A stretch of DNA of 64,000 nucleotides from Streblospio benedicti (GCA_019095985.1 CM032660.1:43843161-43907160); one strand, 5' to 3'; positions 1 through 13,864 are shown, counted from the first letter of the stretch. Program-made: numbers and translations. Notes: generated by a model from the sequence alone, not told the origin.

Positions 1-66
1 AAAAAAGCCACTAAAAATAATCTAGAATGAATCGTACACAAAACAATAGAATATGTTTATGAAAAA

Positions 67-72
67 TTTATT
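67..72 (-). terminator. Candidate poly(A) signal of the cysteine-repeat gene
   Basis: On the minus strand this reads AATAAA, about 370 bases past the stop codon at 439. It is the only clear hexamer I see between the stop and the window edge, and would give a 3' UTR of roughly 380-400 bases. The assignment is inference from position. Confidence 0.4.
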
Positions 73-438
73 AAGTTTTCTAAAAAAATTATCAATTTAC
101 ACTACAACTCGTAACAAATATGTTTGCATATTAATCTTTATCAATCTATAAATGCGCTTGTTATTGCTATACATAAATGTCACTAAAATCCAATGCAGTC
201 ACAAAGTAATGCTTTCTCAATGTTGAGCGAAGTCAACAAATCATAATCAAATGCAAAACTTCTTGTAACAATACAAAGCTATGATCTACAGCTACATGTG
301 AATTGTACAATATCAAGATCTCTACCTTATGCATTATAAATGCATTATTAAAACATTTGCTCAAAAACAGTCATATAATTGGAAAAATAGAATGAATTAA
401 ACCAAATAGTTGCTAAAGTTTTGTATGCTGGTTGGTGT

Positions 439-3400
439 TTAAAACAGCTTTGTAAGGAAGAGTGCGACCATCACGGTGAGACCTGGATGAGAAAATGAGA
501 GCATTAATGTTATACATCTGAATATCTATTCAAGTTAAAGTATGATTATAAAGAACAATCATATTCATATCACACATAAATTCTAAAGTATTTCAGACCA
601 TCAAAATAGCCACATCAAAATTTATATATCTAACTGACTGATTGGCCTCTTCATAAAACAACATGCAGTACTAATGCAAGTGGTCACAAATGCAGATGGA
701 AAACTTACTTGAAACAAAAACTGTAGATGCCCCACCTGCAGAAAAATAGTTAATTATGTTAGTATAAACATTCATGATAGACATATATGTTACAATGTGT
801 CTTAATATTTTACTTAAAATGAAAATGTCATACAATACTCTATACATATATACATCACTTGGATATCAAACTCAAACCTAAAGAACTATTGCCTTATTAC
901 AAGCTGTAGCTCTATGATATAGTGCTACCATGATTTTTTACTTGTGTAATATGTAAAACTACATACATGTAAACCTATAAAAGGTCATTTCTGAAAAAAA
1001 GTAGTAAATAAATACGTACTGATGCCACATTTATCAAAGCTACTGATGGCAAGTGAAACAGTTTTTGCTGTTTTGCAGTCAAGGAAGTTCAAACCCTCAT
1101 CAAGTTCCAAACATTCGTACATTGCCTTGATACGTCTGAAATATCAAATGGTTAACAATAAAATGCAAATGTGCTTATTTACTGTCCTTGTGATATAAAA
1201 TATTACTATTACTATAATATTCTACATAGCTGCCATTACTAATAATGTCTCCATATTTATAGACCTTTTGAATGTTTCCAGAGAATTTCAAACGCTGATA
1301 AGGTAATAGTTATAAAAATGCATTCAACATCTATGTAAATAATCTGATTAATGGTTTAGTTGTATTACAAACACCTGCAAAATCTTACTGATACTTACGG
1401 GCATTTTTCATCACCAAACCAAGAGCTTCCAATGTCAGAGTCCTCATATCCGGTTTGTTCTTTGCATTCTGTTACTGAAGGGCACAATTCTGAAAATATA
1501 AATCTGCATGAAATGCATGTACCCGGTGCCCAGTAAGTAAAATCACTATATAGGAAGAGCTAGCCAGTATATTTTTATATTATTATGAAATGATATATTG
1601 TTTGTAAATTCCAATATAAAATAAAAATAATGTTCATATACTTTGTCAATGTATGCTTACACCTGAAATCATTTTTCAGTGCTTTTTGATACTCCTTATA
1701 GAAATAATAATTAATAACTAGTAAAGTAAATTGATCCATACAAATATTTTGCATAGTTTAGATCACACTCAATGCATTTAGCAGTGTACATGAATGCCAA
1801 ATTCTAGCAATGGTATTATAAATATACCGATGGGGTTTAAAATTTGTTTGGATATCTCATATGATTTAAAAATATTTTATGATAATCATATCAATTTGGT
1901 TGCATACTGAGACATTTGCTGTCCACTGCAGAAATACCCTGGGCCACGGTTTTAGCACCAGGACAGTCAGTCCAGCTCTTGTTTTTGGGGTTCACACAGT
2001 TGTACATATCCTTTACACGCCTGTTAGAAAAAATAAAGTTTTACAGTTTCAGTTTAGACATATATAGCTATAAATGTTTTGCTTGAAACAATCAAAATGG
2101 TAAACTATTACTTTAACAAATTGATTATTATTAGATATATTAATGTAGAATAAAGACACTATAAATCTAATTATCCATTTCTAATAAATATGATCTGAAT
2201 TTACAAATGTTTATCTGCATTAACTTCATGATAGTTGCATATATCTATATCTTACTGGCAGGTAGCTGTCTCGTTATTAGCAAGACCTGTTCCTGCTGCA
2301 CCAACATCTGTATCCTTATAGCCTGTTTGGGCTTTGCACGCATCCACATCAGGACAGTCATCACAGTAGACGGTACTTACTGCAACAATTGCAGTTAAGT
2401 TAGAGGTACATGTACGATGATTTACAGTTTACACAGACAATATGGGCTACTTCTTTTTTAATGTAATACCTACATGTTAACTTGCAAACATGCAAACATG
2501 ATTACTATTACAGTATAAATGTATAGTTGTGAGAGCACTACAATCATGACAATAAACCACCACATTTACATTTACTAGTAACTCAGGAATGTTAACCATA
2601 TAATGATATCATCTTCTTATATACAATTACAAGTAGTGTTTTAGTCATTGTCCAAATGTTATATTAATTTAAATAAGTTAAGCAAACAATATTTCATAGA
2701 AAATCTGAAACAAATTATACTGTACAGCCTCCATTATGATATATATTTAATATATTAACAGCAAATTCATGGAGTAACATTTTCTACTATAACTAAAAAC
2801 TGGTACTAAATATTGAAATAAAAATTATAGTAATGAAACACTACTATGCTTGTCAAAGTTACTTTCGATTAGTACTAGTATAACATATACTATCCAGGAA
2901 TCCTAGTGGTCTAATGGGCCTGCCTTAAAGTGGTTGGTGGAAATGTGCCACAGTGGTATAGTCCAGGGTTTGTGTCCTGACATAATTTCACATCACAATA
3001 CTATATACCAGGTACATACTTCATCAACAAATGTGATTCATGGCTAACATTAATTAATAACCTGCTTCTCGTGCTGGATGTGTCTATAACTTCTCTTCTT
3101 AGTATTCAATGGAAACCTTGCCAAATTTGTGAGGGGTAATAATGCTTTCTTAGCTTCAGACAATCTACATATGAGCCATGATGCGGTGACCCTGGTTTCG
3201 GTCAAACCCTGGGACACCTGAGCATACCAAACCCTGGGACATGGAGCATACCAGCTTATCATTGATTTATGCCATAAAGTGTACATAGTTGTGTTCAGGC
3301 TGTGGCATGAGAGTATATTCAAGTATCAAAGAACTTGATTATAGACATTGTTGTAGAAGTCACATGTAGTGTTCTGTAGTAATGGTAATAATTCTTGCAA

Positions 3401-4601
3401 ACACTAATGTTGGAATAGATTAAACATCATTGTATTATCAAGTGTTTCAATCAATTAGATAAAAAGAATAGCAAATTTGACAACGTAACTCGGGATATCG
3501 CGTCACTGCTCATATTTGAAATTGCAAGTTTTATGAATAGTGCAAAGGTTAACATTATGGTTTGAAAGTAGCTTGAAGAAGATCCTATAAAATCATACAT
3601 ATGTGATCTGTTCACAGTTCACAAGTTTTACTTAGGTTCCACCTTGATATGAATCCCACCGAAAATATTTCTAGACATTCTCTACTGATGCGTGATTCTG
3701 ATACACCAAACTGTGTAACATATTTGTCATAGTTGATATAAAATGTCATAAAATAGCATTCATTGTATATATTAAAAATTGTGCAATTTAATATGTATCC
3801 ATATTGTTTTAATCATATACCTGTCAAAATATCGAACAGGTTCGATCTAGCAATCACTTCTTTTCAGTCAGCACAGAAGTGATTAAGTTCCCACACCTTA
3901 CCAGGTAATATCAATTTTTTCCAACATTTTACAACTATCAAGAATTTGGTAAGATTTCCAATAATAGCAATACTCTATAACATTATTAATCAGCATGGTC
4001 TCATTCATTGATTTCATAATAGAACATCTGATTCTTACAAATTGAAAAAAATATATCTAAAAATGGGAAAATTAGGCTGCTACCAGAATACAAAGCTCTC
4101 TTTCACTGGTAGTGAATCATAGCCATAAAGTTGGCTTGCCAATATTTGGATGGCAATTACATTTGGTTAATTTCCAGAGTACCTGTAACTTGAACAAAAA
4201 CACCTCAAACAGGTATAAGGCATGAAAATGTAGATGACATTTCTTTGGGTCACAGATTATTTTTTCTTTAATAAATATAGGAGTTTGTTATCAATTATAA
4301 AAATGTAATTATGTGATGGGGTTTATGGTTTCATGGTAAATTTCAAAAGATCTAATATATCTAGATAGAATAAAAATGTGAGTGAACTCTACATAAATAC
4401 TGTTCGTTATATATGTGTGAGTGTAACTGTGTTTACATATATAAACAGTTAAATTTCCTTATCTCATCCATAATATACAATTGATGCTGGATATACATTG
4501 TACAATTGACATACTTCTGTGAATTTAAAGGTCAACGTGTATATGTAGAGTACAGTACCTGCAACCACAAGAAGCAACACAGCCTGAGTAATGTACAGCA
4601 T
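439..4601 (-). CDS. Secreted, probably GPI-anchored protein with two six-cysteine repeats (7 coding exons)
   Basis: Coding exons, in transcript order: 4601-4559, 2379-2256, 2020-1908, 1489-1399, 1135-1020, 735-709, 482-439. Every junction is GT-AG and phases join without a break, giving 185 residues. Residues 1 to about 18 (starting MLYITQAVLLLVVA) are a signal peptide. Residues 20-93 and 94-162 are two copies of one unit with the pattern CP-x-C-QTGY-D-x-D-x-G-x-C-R-x-K-x-MY-x-C-x-DC-x-AKTV-x-IS-x-D-x-KC. The C-terminus has small residues (SGGAS) followed by a hydrophobic end (TVMVALFLTKLF), as in GPI-anchored proteins. The repeat is not the Ly6 three-finger pattern. I do not recognise the family; a faint resemblance to nematode secreted cysteine-helix proteins (DUF19 type) is not enough to call it. 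ATG 4601 was chosen because a 3' splice site lies just upstream (exon from 4610). Expected at the outer cell surface; function unknown. Confidence 0.8.
709..735 (-). other. 27-base microexon of the cysteine-repeat gene
   Basis: This exon is bounded by CTGCAG on its 5' side and GTAAGT on its 3' side. It carries only nine codons' worth of sequence (GGASTVFV and split codons) between the second cysteine repeat and the hydrophobic tail. Both phases match the neighbours. Its length is a multiple of three, so skipping it would keep the frame but remove the likely GPI omega-site region. Confidence 0.7.
2516..2575 (+). repeat. 3' fragment of the tRNA-derived SINE family
   Basis: The stretch matches the 3' part of the full copy near 43.8-44.0 kb: GAGAGCA, then AATAAACCACCACATTTACA and a second ATTTAC unit. 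It lies in the long intron between coding exons 1 and 2 of the cysteine-repeat gene. The tRNA-like head is missing, as expected for a 5'-truncated insertion. Confidence 0.55.
2900..2995 (+). repeat. Degenerate tRNA-like (SINE) sequence
   Basis: An A-box-like TAGTGGTCTAATGGG and a B-box-like GGGTTTGTGTCCT occur at roughly tRNA-like positions, but stems do not pair well and the spacing is stretched. It is best read as an old tRNA-derived SINE head in the intron of the cysteine-repeat gene. Low certainty. Confidence 0.3.
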
Positions 4602-5861
4602 GATGAAAATCTGCAACATAATAATATGGGGATGAGCAATGGATGAGTAATGTTTTTCCTCACCATTCATTCAATACAAACAAAATTATTTTGTAAGTTT
4701 ATAAATGAGCAAGACACAGAAATGATCAATAATCAAAACACCCTTGTCAATGTATACAAGACTATTCTAGGTCACTAGGTAAAAAGTTTCAGCTAAATTT
4801 GTGTGCATCAGGACAATGCATTGAGCATATAAGGAAAGTCCTGAATTTTTTATGAATTGAATCACAAAATCAATAGCATAAAAATGCATTTACTCGTTGG
4901 TTTGATTTAATTATTCCTATAGAAGTTTCTAGTTTCCACTGGTACAAAAACAAATAGAGAAACATTTTTTTTGCAAAACTGCTATTTTAATTTTTCACTA
5001 TGAGAGGGTCCTCTTGAAAAAAACGCAATAACAGATGAATTACGATATATTGATAAAAGAAGCCACTAGATGCAAATGTAATTTAAACTGTGGCTAAAAC
5101 TGAAATTGTAGTGATTAATTGCAATATCAATGACAACATTAAAGGAATTATCAATTTTCTGATGAGGACCTACATTGTTGAAATGTCAAGACAAATATAA
5201 ATAAAACAGCATAATTTTAAAAAGGGCATGTTAAATGAATATAAATAAAGAGTATAATATTTTTAATTTTGAAAAGATTGAATTACCCACTGACAGCAGT
5301 ACTGTAAGCATAGAAGATATTGTTGAAATGTTGATTGAATATAAGTTTAAACAGTATATAATATAATAGACATTGAACAGGTTAAATATAAATAAAAACT
5401 GTAATTTTTAAGGTCTTGCACCTAACGTGAGAATGGAAGTTTGTATTTAACTAAAAGAACTAAATTCATAAGTATACAAGATAATTGACACACATTATAT
5501 ATGTAATATCAAAGCCACTGAGCATTGCTAAACTGGCTAATAGACAGCATCCCAGTATCCATGATAGTTAGTATATGAACGGTGAATGCCACATTATTAT
5601 GCAGTATATCGAACTGAGATGCCAGACCGCATTATTTATATCTATTGGCTGTCTGGACTCTTCTTGGGTGTTGATTGCATACGGCGGCGCAATATATCAG
5701 TGAACATTATTATTTTGCAGTATTGCTATTCCGAATACTGGTGTAAGCCACGCATTAATTAACTAATCAATCATTAAACAAAGAAAACCAATGAGGATCA
5801 CTAGATAAGAGATTAGAAATTACGGCCATTAATTAAGTCATTAAAACTATTAAAAAACCCC

Positions 5862-6020
5862 AGATAATAGCCTACCAAATGCAGAAGTATCCTCTTGTAT
5901 ATTTCGCGAATATATCTAAGTATATGTCTGTTCAATCTTTTTTAAAACAGATATAATAGCCCACCAAATGTGTTTAGTATCCTCTTGTATATCTTTCGGG
6001 ACTATTCAAGAATACACTTT
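5862..6020. repeat. Local tandem duplication of about 85 bases
   Basis: Two imperfect copies share ATAATAGCC(T/C)ACCAAATG, then AGTATCCTCTTGTATAT. They sit in the first intron of the cysteine-repeat gene, within 300 bases of its promoter. Confidence 0.6.
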
Positions 6021-6134
6021 AGTTTCACTGCAATACAGTAGCTGACGTTCTGGTCGAATGCTAATACATTTATGAAAATTGTATCACATAGAGAGAGCTA
6101 CATAGACAACAACATCTGAGCAATATTCGCTTAC

Positions 6135-6162
6135 CTTGAATCGCCGGCTTCCAATTGAGAGA
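6135..6162 (-). other. Non-coding first exon (5' UTR) of the cysteine-repeat gene
   Basis: On the minus strand the sequence ends GCGATTCAAG followed by GTAAGC, a good donor, about 60 bases below a TATA box. Spliced to the acceptor at 4611-4612 it would give a short leader in front of the ATG at 4601. The start is estimated from TATA spacing, so the exact transcription start is uncertain. Confidence 0.55.
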
Positions 6163-6189
6163 TGACGCCCTCTTTTACCTGCGCCGCTA

Positions 6190-6196
6190 TTTTATA
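6190..6196 (-). promoter_or_regulatory. TATA box of the cysteine-repeat gene
   Basis: The minus strand reads CTAGTATAAAATAGCGGCGC, a classical TATA box in a GC-rich setting. The predicted start lies about 30 bases downstream, just before the first donor at 6134. A strong TATA box suggests tissue-restricted or inducible rather than housekeeping expression; that is inference. Confidence 0.6.
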
Positions 6197-6199
6197 CTA

Positions 6200-9100
6200 G
6201 CCCAGACTACGGGGATCAGCTAAAAACATCCGAATCTAAAAAATTCAGTCAGATGGTTGGATGCGACGATTCAGGAAGTATCACCGTGGTATAGAAGTAT
6301 AGAATAAGAAAAATATATTTATTGCTCTTGGGAAAATGTATATTTGGAAGTTTACATCCTCATCTATTTAGGACTCTGTACAAGTTACTTTGTAACACTG
6401 AATTACATGTGCAGTGTGAAAGAAATTCCCCTTGGTCGACGATGCAAAACAGTATAATTAAAATTAGCTAAAAATATTGTTGACAAGTCATATGTTTGCT
6501 AGATCACTGTTATTAATACACACTGTATTTGTATATAATTGATTTTGCATGCTCTTTTTTTTAAAATATTTTAATAATTGACCTTTGAGATATGAATAAT
6601 TAATAAACCGCAGAAATCCGGCTAGCGTGTGGATGTGATTATGAATCAGCCTATATGGGACTTTTATAATGCTATTTTATTTTGAATGTGATGATTCATT
6701 GCTGACAAGCTATACTTCATAAAATATTGGGACTGTTTGAAAAAAAAAGATAAAACAATTTTAAAGACATCCATTCAACAGTGCTTTTTTTTAATATAAT
6801 GAGCGTTGACAAACCTCTGATTTACAAAAAGAGGAATAAGATGTACAGATCTAGCTTCTGGTGGTGGGTGTTGACAAACTCATCACTTATTGGTTGGACA
6901 CTGGGCCGTCACTCCCACACTTTAATAAAAAACAATGTAGGTACAGGCCCAACGAGCGAACGCCAGTGTGAATGTTTAGCACGATGGTATATGCCGGTAT
7001 ACAGTAGAGAAGGTTAGGATAGTGTGTCAAGAAAACAAATAATTACTGTTGTAAAGATGTGTAGTTTGATCATGTTGATCATGCGGCGTGGATTTCGGCT
7101 GTTCAAAACACATTTACATCTAAATAGAGTTGGCGGGTGCGGGTGTTATTAATATTGTCACTGTGCGAGCTTATCGTTTCATAGTAGAGTGACTAGAAAA
7201 AGTTCAATTAGGCATGTAATTAGTGTATACAAAATGCATTCGATAATACACATACTATATATGCCGTTGAGCTTTTTTGTGTAGTGTAGGCATGTCTATA
7301 TTGTGAGAAAAACAAGTGCTTGTAAAAATGCCATGTAATATTTTGTAATAGAACACGCTTTAAGTTGATCATACAGATACAAGCACAGCCATTATAAATA
7401 AAATATCCGAATCTGACATAGAAGTTTTTCTTTTTCGTCTAGACTAACATGTCTTTCAACAATAATATAAGAGCTACCGAACCAAATCTTAGATATAATT
7501 AATCCTACCGAAAGCACGCACCTATAACAAGGAAATTTTAAGCTAAGTTCTTGATGGTTTATTGCGATTATCACCCTCAAGTTTTAGCCAGCGTATGAGT
7601 CACGCTTTTTGTGTTGTATTAATTTTGCAGCTTTGAGATCACCCCTCAACAGCCTCTGACGACACGCTACGCTACGTTCAGTTATTGTCCTCCGTTGCCA
7701 ATACCTGCATCCAATTCACCAGCAAACCTTTTCTTGACAAAAAAACTATATATAGGTTCAGTAGCCATAAATAATGAATCGGTAGTATGATGTATAGTGC
7801 ATCACTCTCACACGTAGGGTCAAAAAGGGTGTTGGTCTGGTGACGTTTCAATATCTGATTAGGGTAAAACCCGGTTAAATTATTTCATCGTTGTTGGACT
7901 GTTATGTCATATAGGGTGCTTATATTAATTTTAATATAGATTTTATGAAGAAGAAATTATATTGTTCTAAACACATTTGGCTAAGCTGTGTACACTGAAT
8001 GTATGTGCAATGTAAAAAAGAAAAAGAAACAAAGGGGGGAAATCCCTTAGTGGATGTTGTATATATGCCTGATTATTTTTTGCGTTGAATGTAAAGGTTT
8101 ACTATTGAAGCACAGACAGTATACCGGTGTTAATGAATAAATAATAAAAAAGGAAAATAAATTAGCGGTATTAGAGAATATGGCAGATTACTAATCAGTG
8201 ATTTTTATAAATCATCAGTCGGCGAGTTGGAGCACACATTTGATGGAATTGTTTCCGTTAAGATTAGGGAGAAGGCAATAATTCTTAAAATATGACTCTG
8301 GCTGATAGATAAATGTTATCCCCTGCATATAATTATAAACTGCCAATATCATGCTTCTAATGTACCACGCCTGATAGCGCACCGCGGGATAGCGCTCGAT
8401 CCATAGCGCAGTCTGACATATCATTCACAATATTCAGGCAGTAATCAGTACCATTGTGCCCATGCCGACTAAATATTAAGTACATGTATGTGGCAAGAGA
8501 GTAAGATGGCCAACTCCTCATAATAATAGTACAATTAAAAAACAAAAACGAACCCCACATTAACATTTAATTGGGTAACAGGGCCATTGGATGCATGCGT
8601 CAATGACAGGTTTTATGTTTTATACGCATATTTGTATCTGGTAAATTGCATTCTGTGAGAACAAAACTTTCTCATCCACCTTGCAGGGAAGATATCTACC
8701 CGATACCTATGCATACGTTAACCTAAATAATACGACTGCACTGTTCAAATGTAGGCATTCCTACTTCTGTTATTGGCATGTGCTGACTATGAATGCTCTT
8801 ATTATTGTATTGCTGTAAAGATGGTTCGCGGTCAAATTCATCTTGATTGGTATTTCAATGCCAGTGACCTTTGTTTTGTGAGGACAGTCCTGAAATAAAC
8901 ATCTACAGCTTAGGTTTTACAATCTATACATCGAATAATATGAAACCACTTTTCATACAAATTCAAAAACAAATTAATAAATCAAATGAACTTATGATTT
9001 TGAATGAATCATTGTCAGTGGAGCTGTAGTGAAGGATATTTTTAAATGTATAGCCATACTATATATACTCGAAAATACAACGTTTTGTTTATAAATCAAA

Positions 9101-12100
9101 AGCTATTGCTATATTTCATGTATATGTGTGAAAATTCATTTAGGAGTATGTGTAATATAAATCAATGGCCTGGTGTGCTAATTGGTGGGCTTCTCCTAGT
9201 CGTAAAAAACACACAGTACACCCCTGCACGTACAAATCATGTGGCGGCTAGGTTAGGCTAGTTTAATATTCCAATCGGCAGTTTCAATCGTTGTAAAACG
9301 ATAATCTATATAAAGTTTAGCGCATAGGAAATGATAGCTTATGTGCTGTGATAATTATTTACCCTACTACTCTGAATGTACGCTGTTGCATATGAAGTGA
9401 CAACCTATTACTAATAATACGTTATATTTATTTGTATACCTGCGTACCATTGTTTCATATTCAAGCGATACTCCGGTGCAGGACTCAAAATTTTATCTTA
9501 TCACAAATTTCAATCTAATAATTTGTATTATTTTAGATTCGAAGCATATGAAAGAGTGTAATTTTTATACGATCTTCTATAAAAAGGAGGTGAAAAAGTG
9601 GAAGAAACGAAAAGAAAGTGCATCTTACGGGAACTTCACTCTGGATGATGAACGGGATGAGTGCGCGTTATATATAGTTGTGCATGTCCTGATGTAAATA
9701 AACGCGCACATTCACAATGCAAACAAACGAGACAACGCACGCATCCTGTTTATTAAAACTGCGATGCAGATAGACCCTCTGAGAATAGAGAGCGGTATAT
9801 ACAATTTAGTGAGAGTTGAGTTTTTGGTTTTTAATTCATTGAGAATTGAGATTTGACCTTTCAATTCAATGAGATCAATTGATTGATATTTGAGAAAAAG
9901 TCTTTTTGCATTGAGATTTGTTACATTAATTCATTGAGATTTTGAGATCCAAAGGGGGTATATACCCCCCTCAGAATAGACCACTCGAGCGAACATCCTG
10001 AGAAAGACATGCGAGTTCTATTGATCCCAGTTAAAATGTGTCACACTGAACACACTTAACACGTGTCTCGCCTATATCTTCAATTTTGTGACATTCCACT
10101 GGATCAGCTGGTGGCGCCTTAGCACCACCGGACACCCACCCTTTCCCTCTACGACGTGACACCATATACACATATAATATCAAATATTTAAAAGGTCGAT
10201 TTTCATTATTTGAAAAAATATGGAAATCTACCACGTGTTTGATCAATATATGCAGAGATTTATGAACCATTCAAAAAGGGATCGATCATATGGTGGTTAA
10301 ATATGATATGGGCTTAAAAAAAAAAAAAAAAAATGATTTTTTGAAACAAAAACACATAGCAAATAGATTTTTTGTGTATAGTTTATCGAACAAGAATCGC
10401 ACGTTGCTACACATGTCCTCAAACGCTCGCCCGATTAAACTTTAATCCAACAGTAGATACCAAGTTTTGCAGAAGCTGACATTCCCGAGCCTTATCGATC
10501 CTTTCCAATTTAGATTTGATCATGATTATGTAAGCTTAGATGCAGTTAGTGCCATTTTATACTCCTAGCTTAGGATTTATCTATATTGTTATAACAGAGT
10601 GTGCATAATGTTTTTTTTTCTCAAAACGTGAACTGCATGAAAATATGTTGCTTTTGGTAAATGCTATGACACAGTCCGTAGATTGAAATCATACAGCACC
10701 AAGTGAAAATGGTAAGATCAACTGAAGAAAGTAGCTTGCAGTATACAAAGATGCGCGATTTACCGTTTGCAATGTCTCCAATATTTTAAAGGGTCCACTG
10801 TACCCTTTTAGAACAAGTAAAAGCATTGAAAAATTCAAAATATTTAACTTAATGAAGATTACCATCACAGGTACAATAAAATACAATATATGCAATGAAA
10901 CATAATAATAACATTGTTATAATTGGCCATGATATGGAAAACCGTTTAAGTTACTCGAAGTGATGTGCATATTCCTTTTAATTAGTCTGGTTACCCCCGT
11001 GACCGAGATACACCATGCACTGTCATCCAATGTGTCTGTTGTCACTTCTTGTTGGTGAAGATTTGTTATGACTTCGACAGCCACGCTGTCATTCTGCGCA
11101 TCTTGACACTGAGCATGTATTGATTTGTCCGAGTCAACGAGTCCCTTCTTGTAAGCTAATACACGGCATGGGAGTGCAAAGTAGAACGAAGTATTCTTTT
11201 TTCACCTTTGAGTCAGACTGATTAGAAATTTTATCCTTAGATTTTCGAACATTCAATTGATGCTTTAACTCTACGAATGTTGATCGTACGGATATTGTTT
11301 TACCTCCCTTCAAATAGCAATATCATTAATATGATAGTAAATGTATGTCAATATGCAGTTATTTTTAATTTAATATTCATTGCAATTTAGCAATATAACT
11401 TTTATTTTGCTGTATATTATCACATCTAGTTTTAGAACAATACGAGAGAAATGAAAGCTCAACATAACGTTAGTAGTTCTCTAGCTCTATCCACCAAGCA
11501 GAAAATCCCCTTTCATCTCGAACCCTTTGCTCTGTCATTTTCGCTCCAAATGAGAAGGATTAACGTCTCTTCACTAGAATCTATTTTTACTTGTTATAAT
11601 GCTAACAGATTCACAAGGTCTGTTTCACACAAGCAAGGCAACCCTACGCTCTAATCAAAAGACTCCGAAGAAGTTGTCACCATTCATAAAAATGATGGTT
11701 GCTTTTGCATAATGTCCACAAACAAAACATGAATCATAACAAGTACATTATTTCAACTTGCTTTTTCCTAAACAAAAATAAGAAAAGAAAAAAGATTTTG
11801 CTATTCCACCAACTACTTGAGATATAGCTTTTTTTTAGCCAGAACGTTATAAACTACGCACGAACCTTCTAAAGTGATATAAATCTTGTATATTGCAACT
11901 GGTTTTCTTTGATGAAAACAAGCTTGTCATTTTGTTTTGGCGCTTGGCTGATTTTGCGCGTTGCAAGATTTTTGCAATAAAGATTATTTCTGCAAATAAA
12001 AAAAGAAGGAAAAATAAGTACACATTATATCAAAGCAATTACTATTGCATCATTTCTATGTTGGAGTATCCACACATACAAAAACACGACAAATTGTTGA

Positions 12101-13860
12101 CACTAATAAACTCCGTATTATTAGCCCCATTGAATTCACACAATATGGGTATAAGTGGATTTTTAAGGTATTTGGCCTCGTACATGCTTTCATTGGCATG
12201 CTTTGATTTGTTTTGGTGTGGAAACTGGGGTGCCATCAACCGTCATCGGCTTGTTTTTCCCCGGCTTTTATAATTTCTCGTCAGTTTGAGCGTTGGCGTC
12301 AAATTGTTACGTACACCATGGCATTGCACCAATTTTAGCCGCTCCAGGCGGAATGTATAACAATCGCATGCTGGGAGCTCGATGGCTATGGTAAAATGGG
12401 GGTACATGCGTGTAGAAAAAGGCACCCAATCTAGAATAAAGAACCTCTATAGATTCTGTTGGAACCATCATGGGTGATAGAATGCTGTTTGTACGTACTT
12501 TGTTTGAAGTTGTTGGTACACCTCTAAAAGGAATTGCCATCTTGATCTACTGCTTCACTGCATCGGTTCTCCGAGATTTGAGTGCATCTTCAAAATAGCT
12601 TCCCTTCAATAGGTCATTGATGATAAAAGGCATTTTTCACAAACATGCCAAACATAATAAGATCAACTGACGGTTATGTAAAAATGTAATGTCTTTGATC
12701 GCTGTTGATCAGTTTTAGTTGCTTTGTGATAAGAGTTGAGTGCAAGGATCGAACTCTTAACATGGTCATGGTTTCCAACCTCAATTACATCAAAACATAT
12801 CGTGAGTGTTGGACTGATTTACAACTAGCATGTTGTGTACTGTTAATACATAGTAAACAGTATACTACTCAGGTGAAATAAACAGGTCAGACAATTGAGA
12901 TGTGAGAGTCTGGTGCAATGTAGTAAAGTGGCACGACCTGAATTCTCCCCAGATTTATCACACTTATTTTTTGTTCAGTTAAGGATGTCATTCCTTCATA
13001 CACGTTCTTGGAACAAATATTGTTTCTTAATAAATCTTTCTAATATTTAATAACACCCACATTAGATTCAATAAAATCAACACATGGCATGGTGACCGGT
13101 AATCGTGTTCACTACTTTATCTCGTTTCAGTGCAAGCTTTTTCATGAATCTCCTGACTAAGAGTGGATTTGTTGGGAATGGACAAAAATCCAGTGGATAC
13201 GACTTTGTGCAGATAGGATGACGACGAAACAGTCATCTTCCACTAAACTGACTTTCATCATAAATGCTGATGAAGACTAACACGATTTCGCTCAATGCTT
13301 TGACTTTGGTGAGTGCTATGGACTTTGATTAAATCAGGCGACATTGCCAAAGGCAAACTGAGATTGCATATTCTGGACAATCTCTACCTTTATAAAGGCC
13401 CTCCGACATTAGCACCTAAACGACCCTCTAAAATTAGATAGCAGTTTGTGTATTTACAGCACGAATGGAAGACAATAGACCTGGCAAAAAGAAAGGCTTG
13501 GCATGTATTGTATAGCTATCTACATTTGTATTGTTCGTACCTATAGCAGATTCGTCATTTGATGTTTTTAATTGCAAGAGACTTGCAGCTATCGAACACA
13601 TATTCAATGTGTTTACAGTCACATTTATGAAATAAGGTCCCCCATGTATAGTTTCGGATATTTCACCAAGACTTACACATTTTGTAAATAGGCTATGTAC
13701 ATTCATAGCGATAAGATTTTCTTAAGTTTTATATGAAAAAAAAATTCTTACAAACTCAAAACACTAAACAAGTGCCGTTATTGTTATGCGAGAATTTACA
13801 ACAGTAACCAATAGCCAAAGTGATGGCACGATCGTCAAAGAATGAAGTATGACTGTTTCA
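6200..13860. other. Intergenic, AT-rich; no recognisable gene
   Basis: I see no exon chain on either strand. Short open frames here lack the composition and splice context of the real exons elsewhere in the window. The stretch holds an imperfect ATTGAG-type repeat (9800-9950), a perfect 16-base palindrome (9954-9969) and a poly-A run near 10317. Confidence 0.5.
9800..9950. repeat. Imperfect AT-rich tandem repeat (ATTCATTGAGA/TTGAGATTTG units)
   Basis: Units of about 25-40 bases containing TTGAGATTTG or ATTCATTGAGA recur four to five times with drift. The array ends directly before the palindrome GGGGGTATATACCCCC at 9954-9969. Confidence 0.5.
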
Positions 13861-13864
13861 CAGG

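Noticed and set aside
20-185. Membership of the cysteine-repeat protein in the Ly6/three-finger family
   Set aside because: The cysteine spacing and the lack of a C-terminal CN motif in each repeat do not fit.
10031-10270. Minus-strand frame ending VKCVQCDTF, faintly zinc-finger-like
   Set aside because: Only one CxxC pair and no further domain; more likely a decayed repeat.
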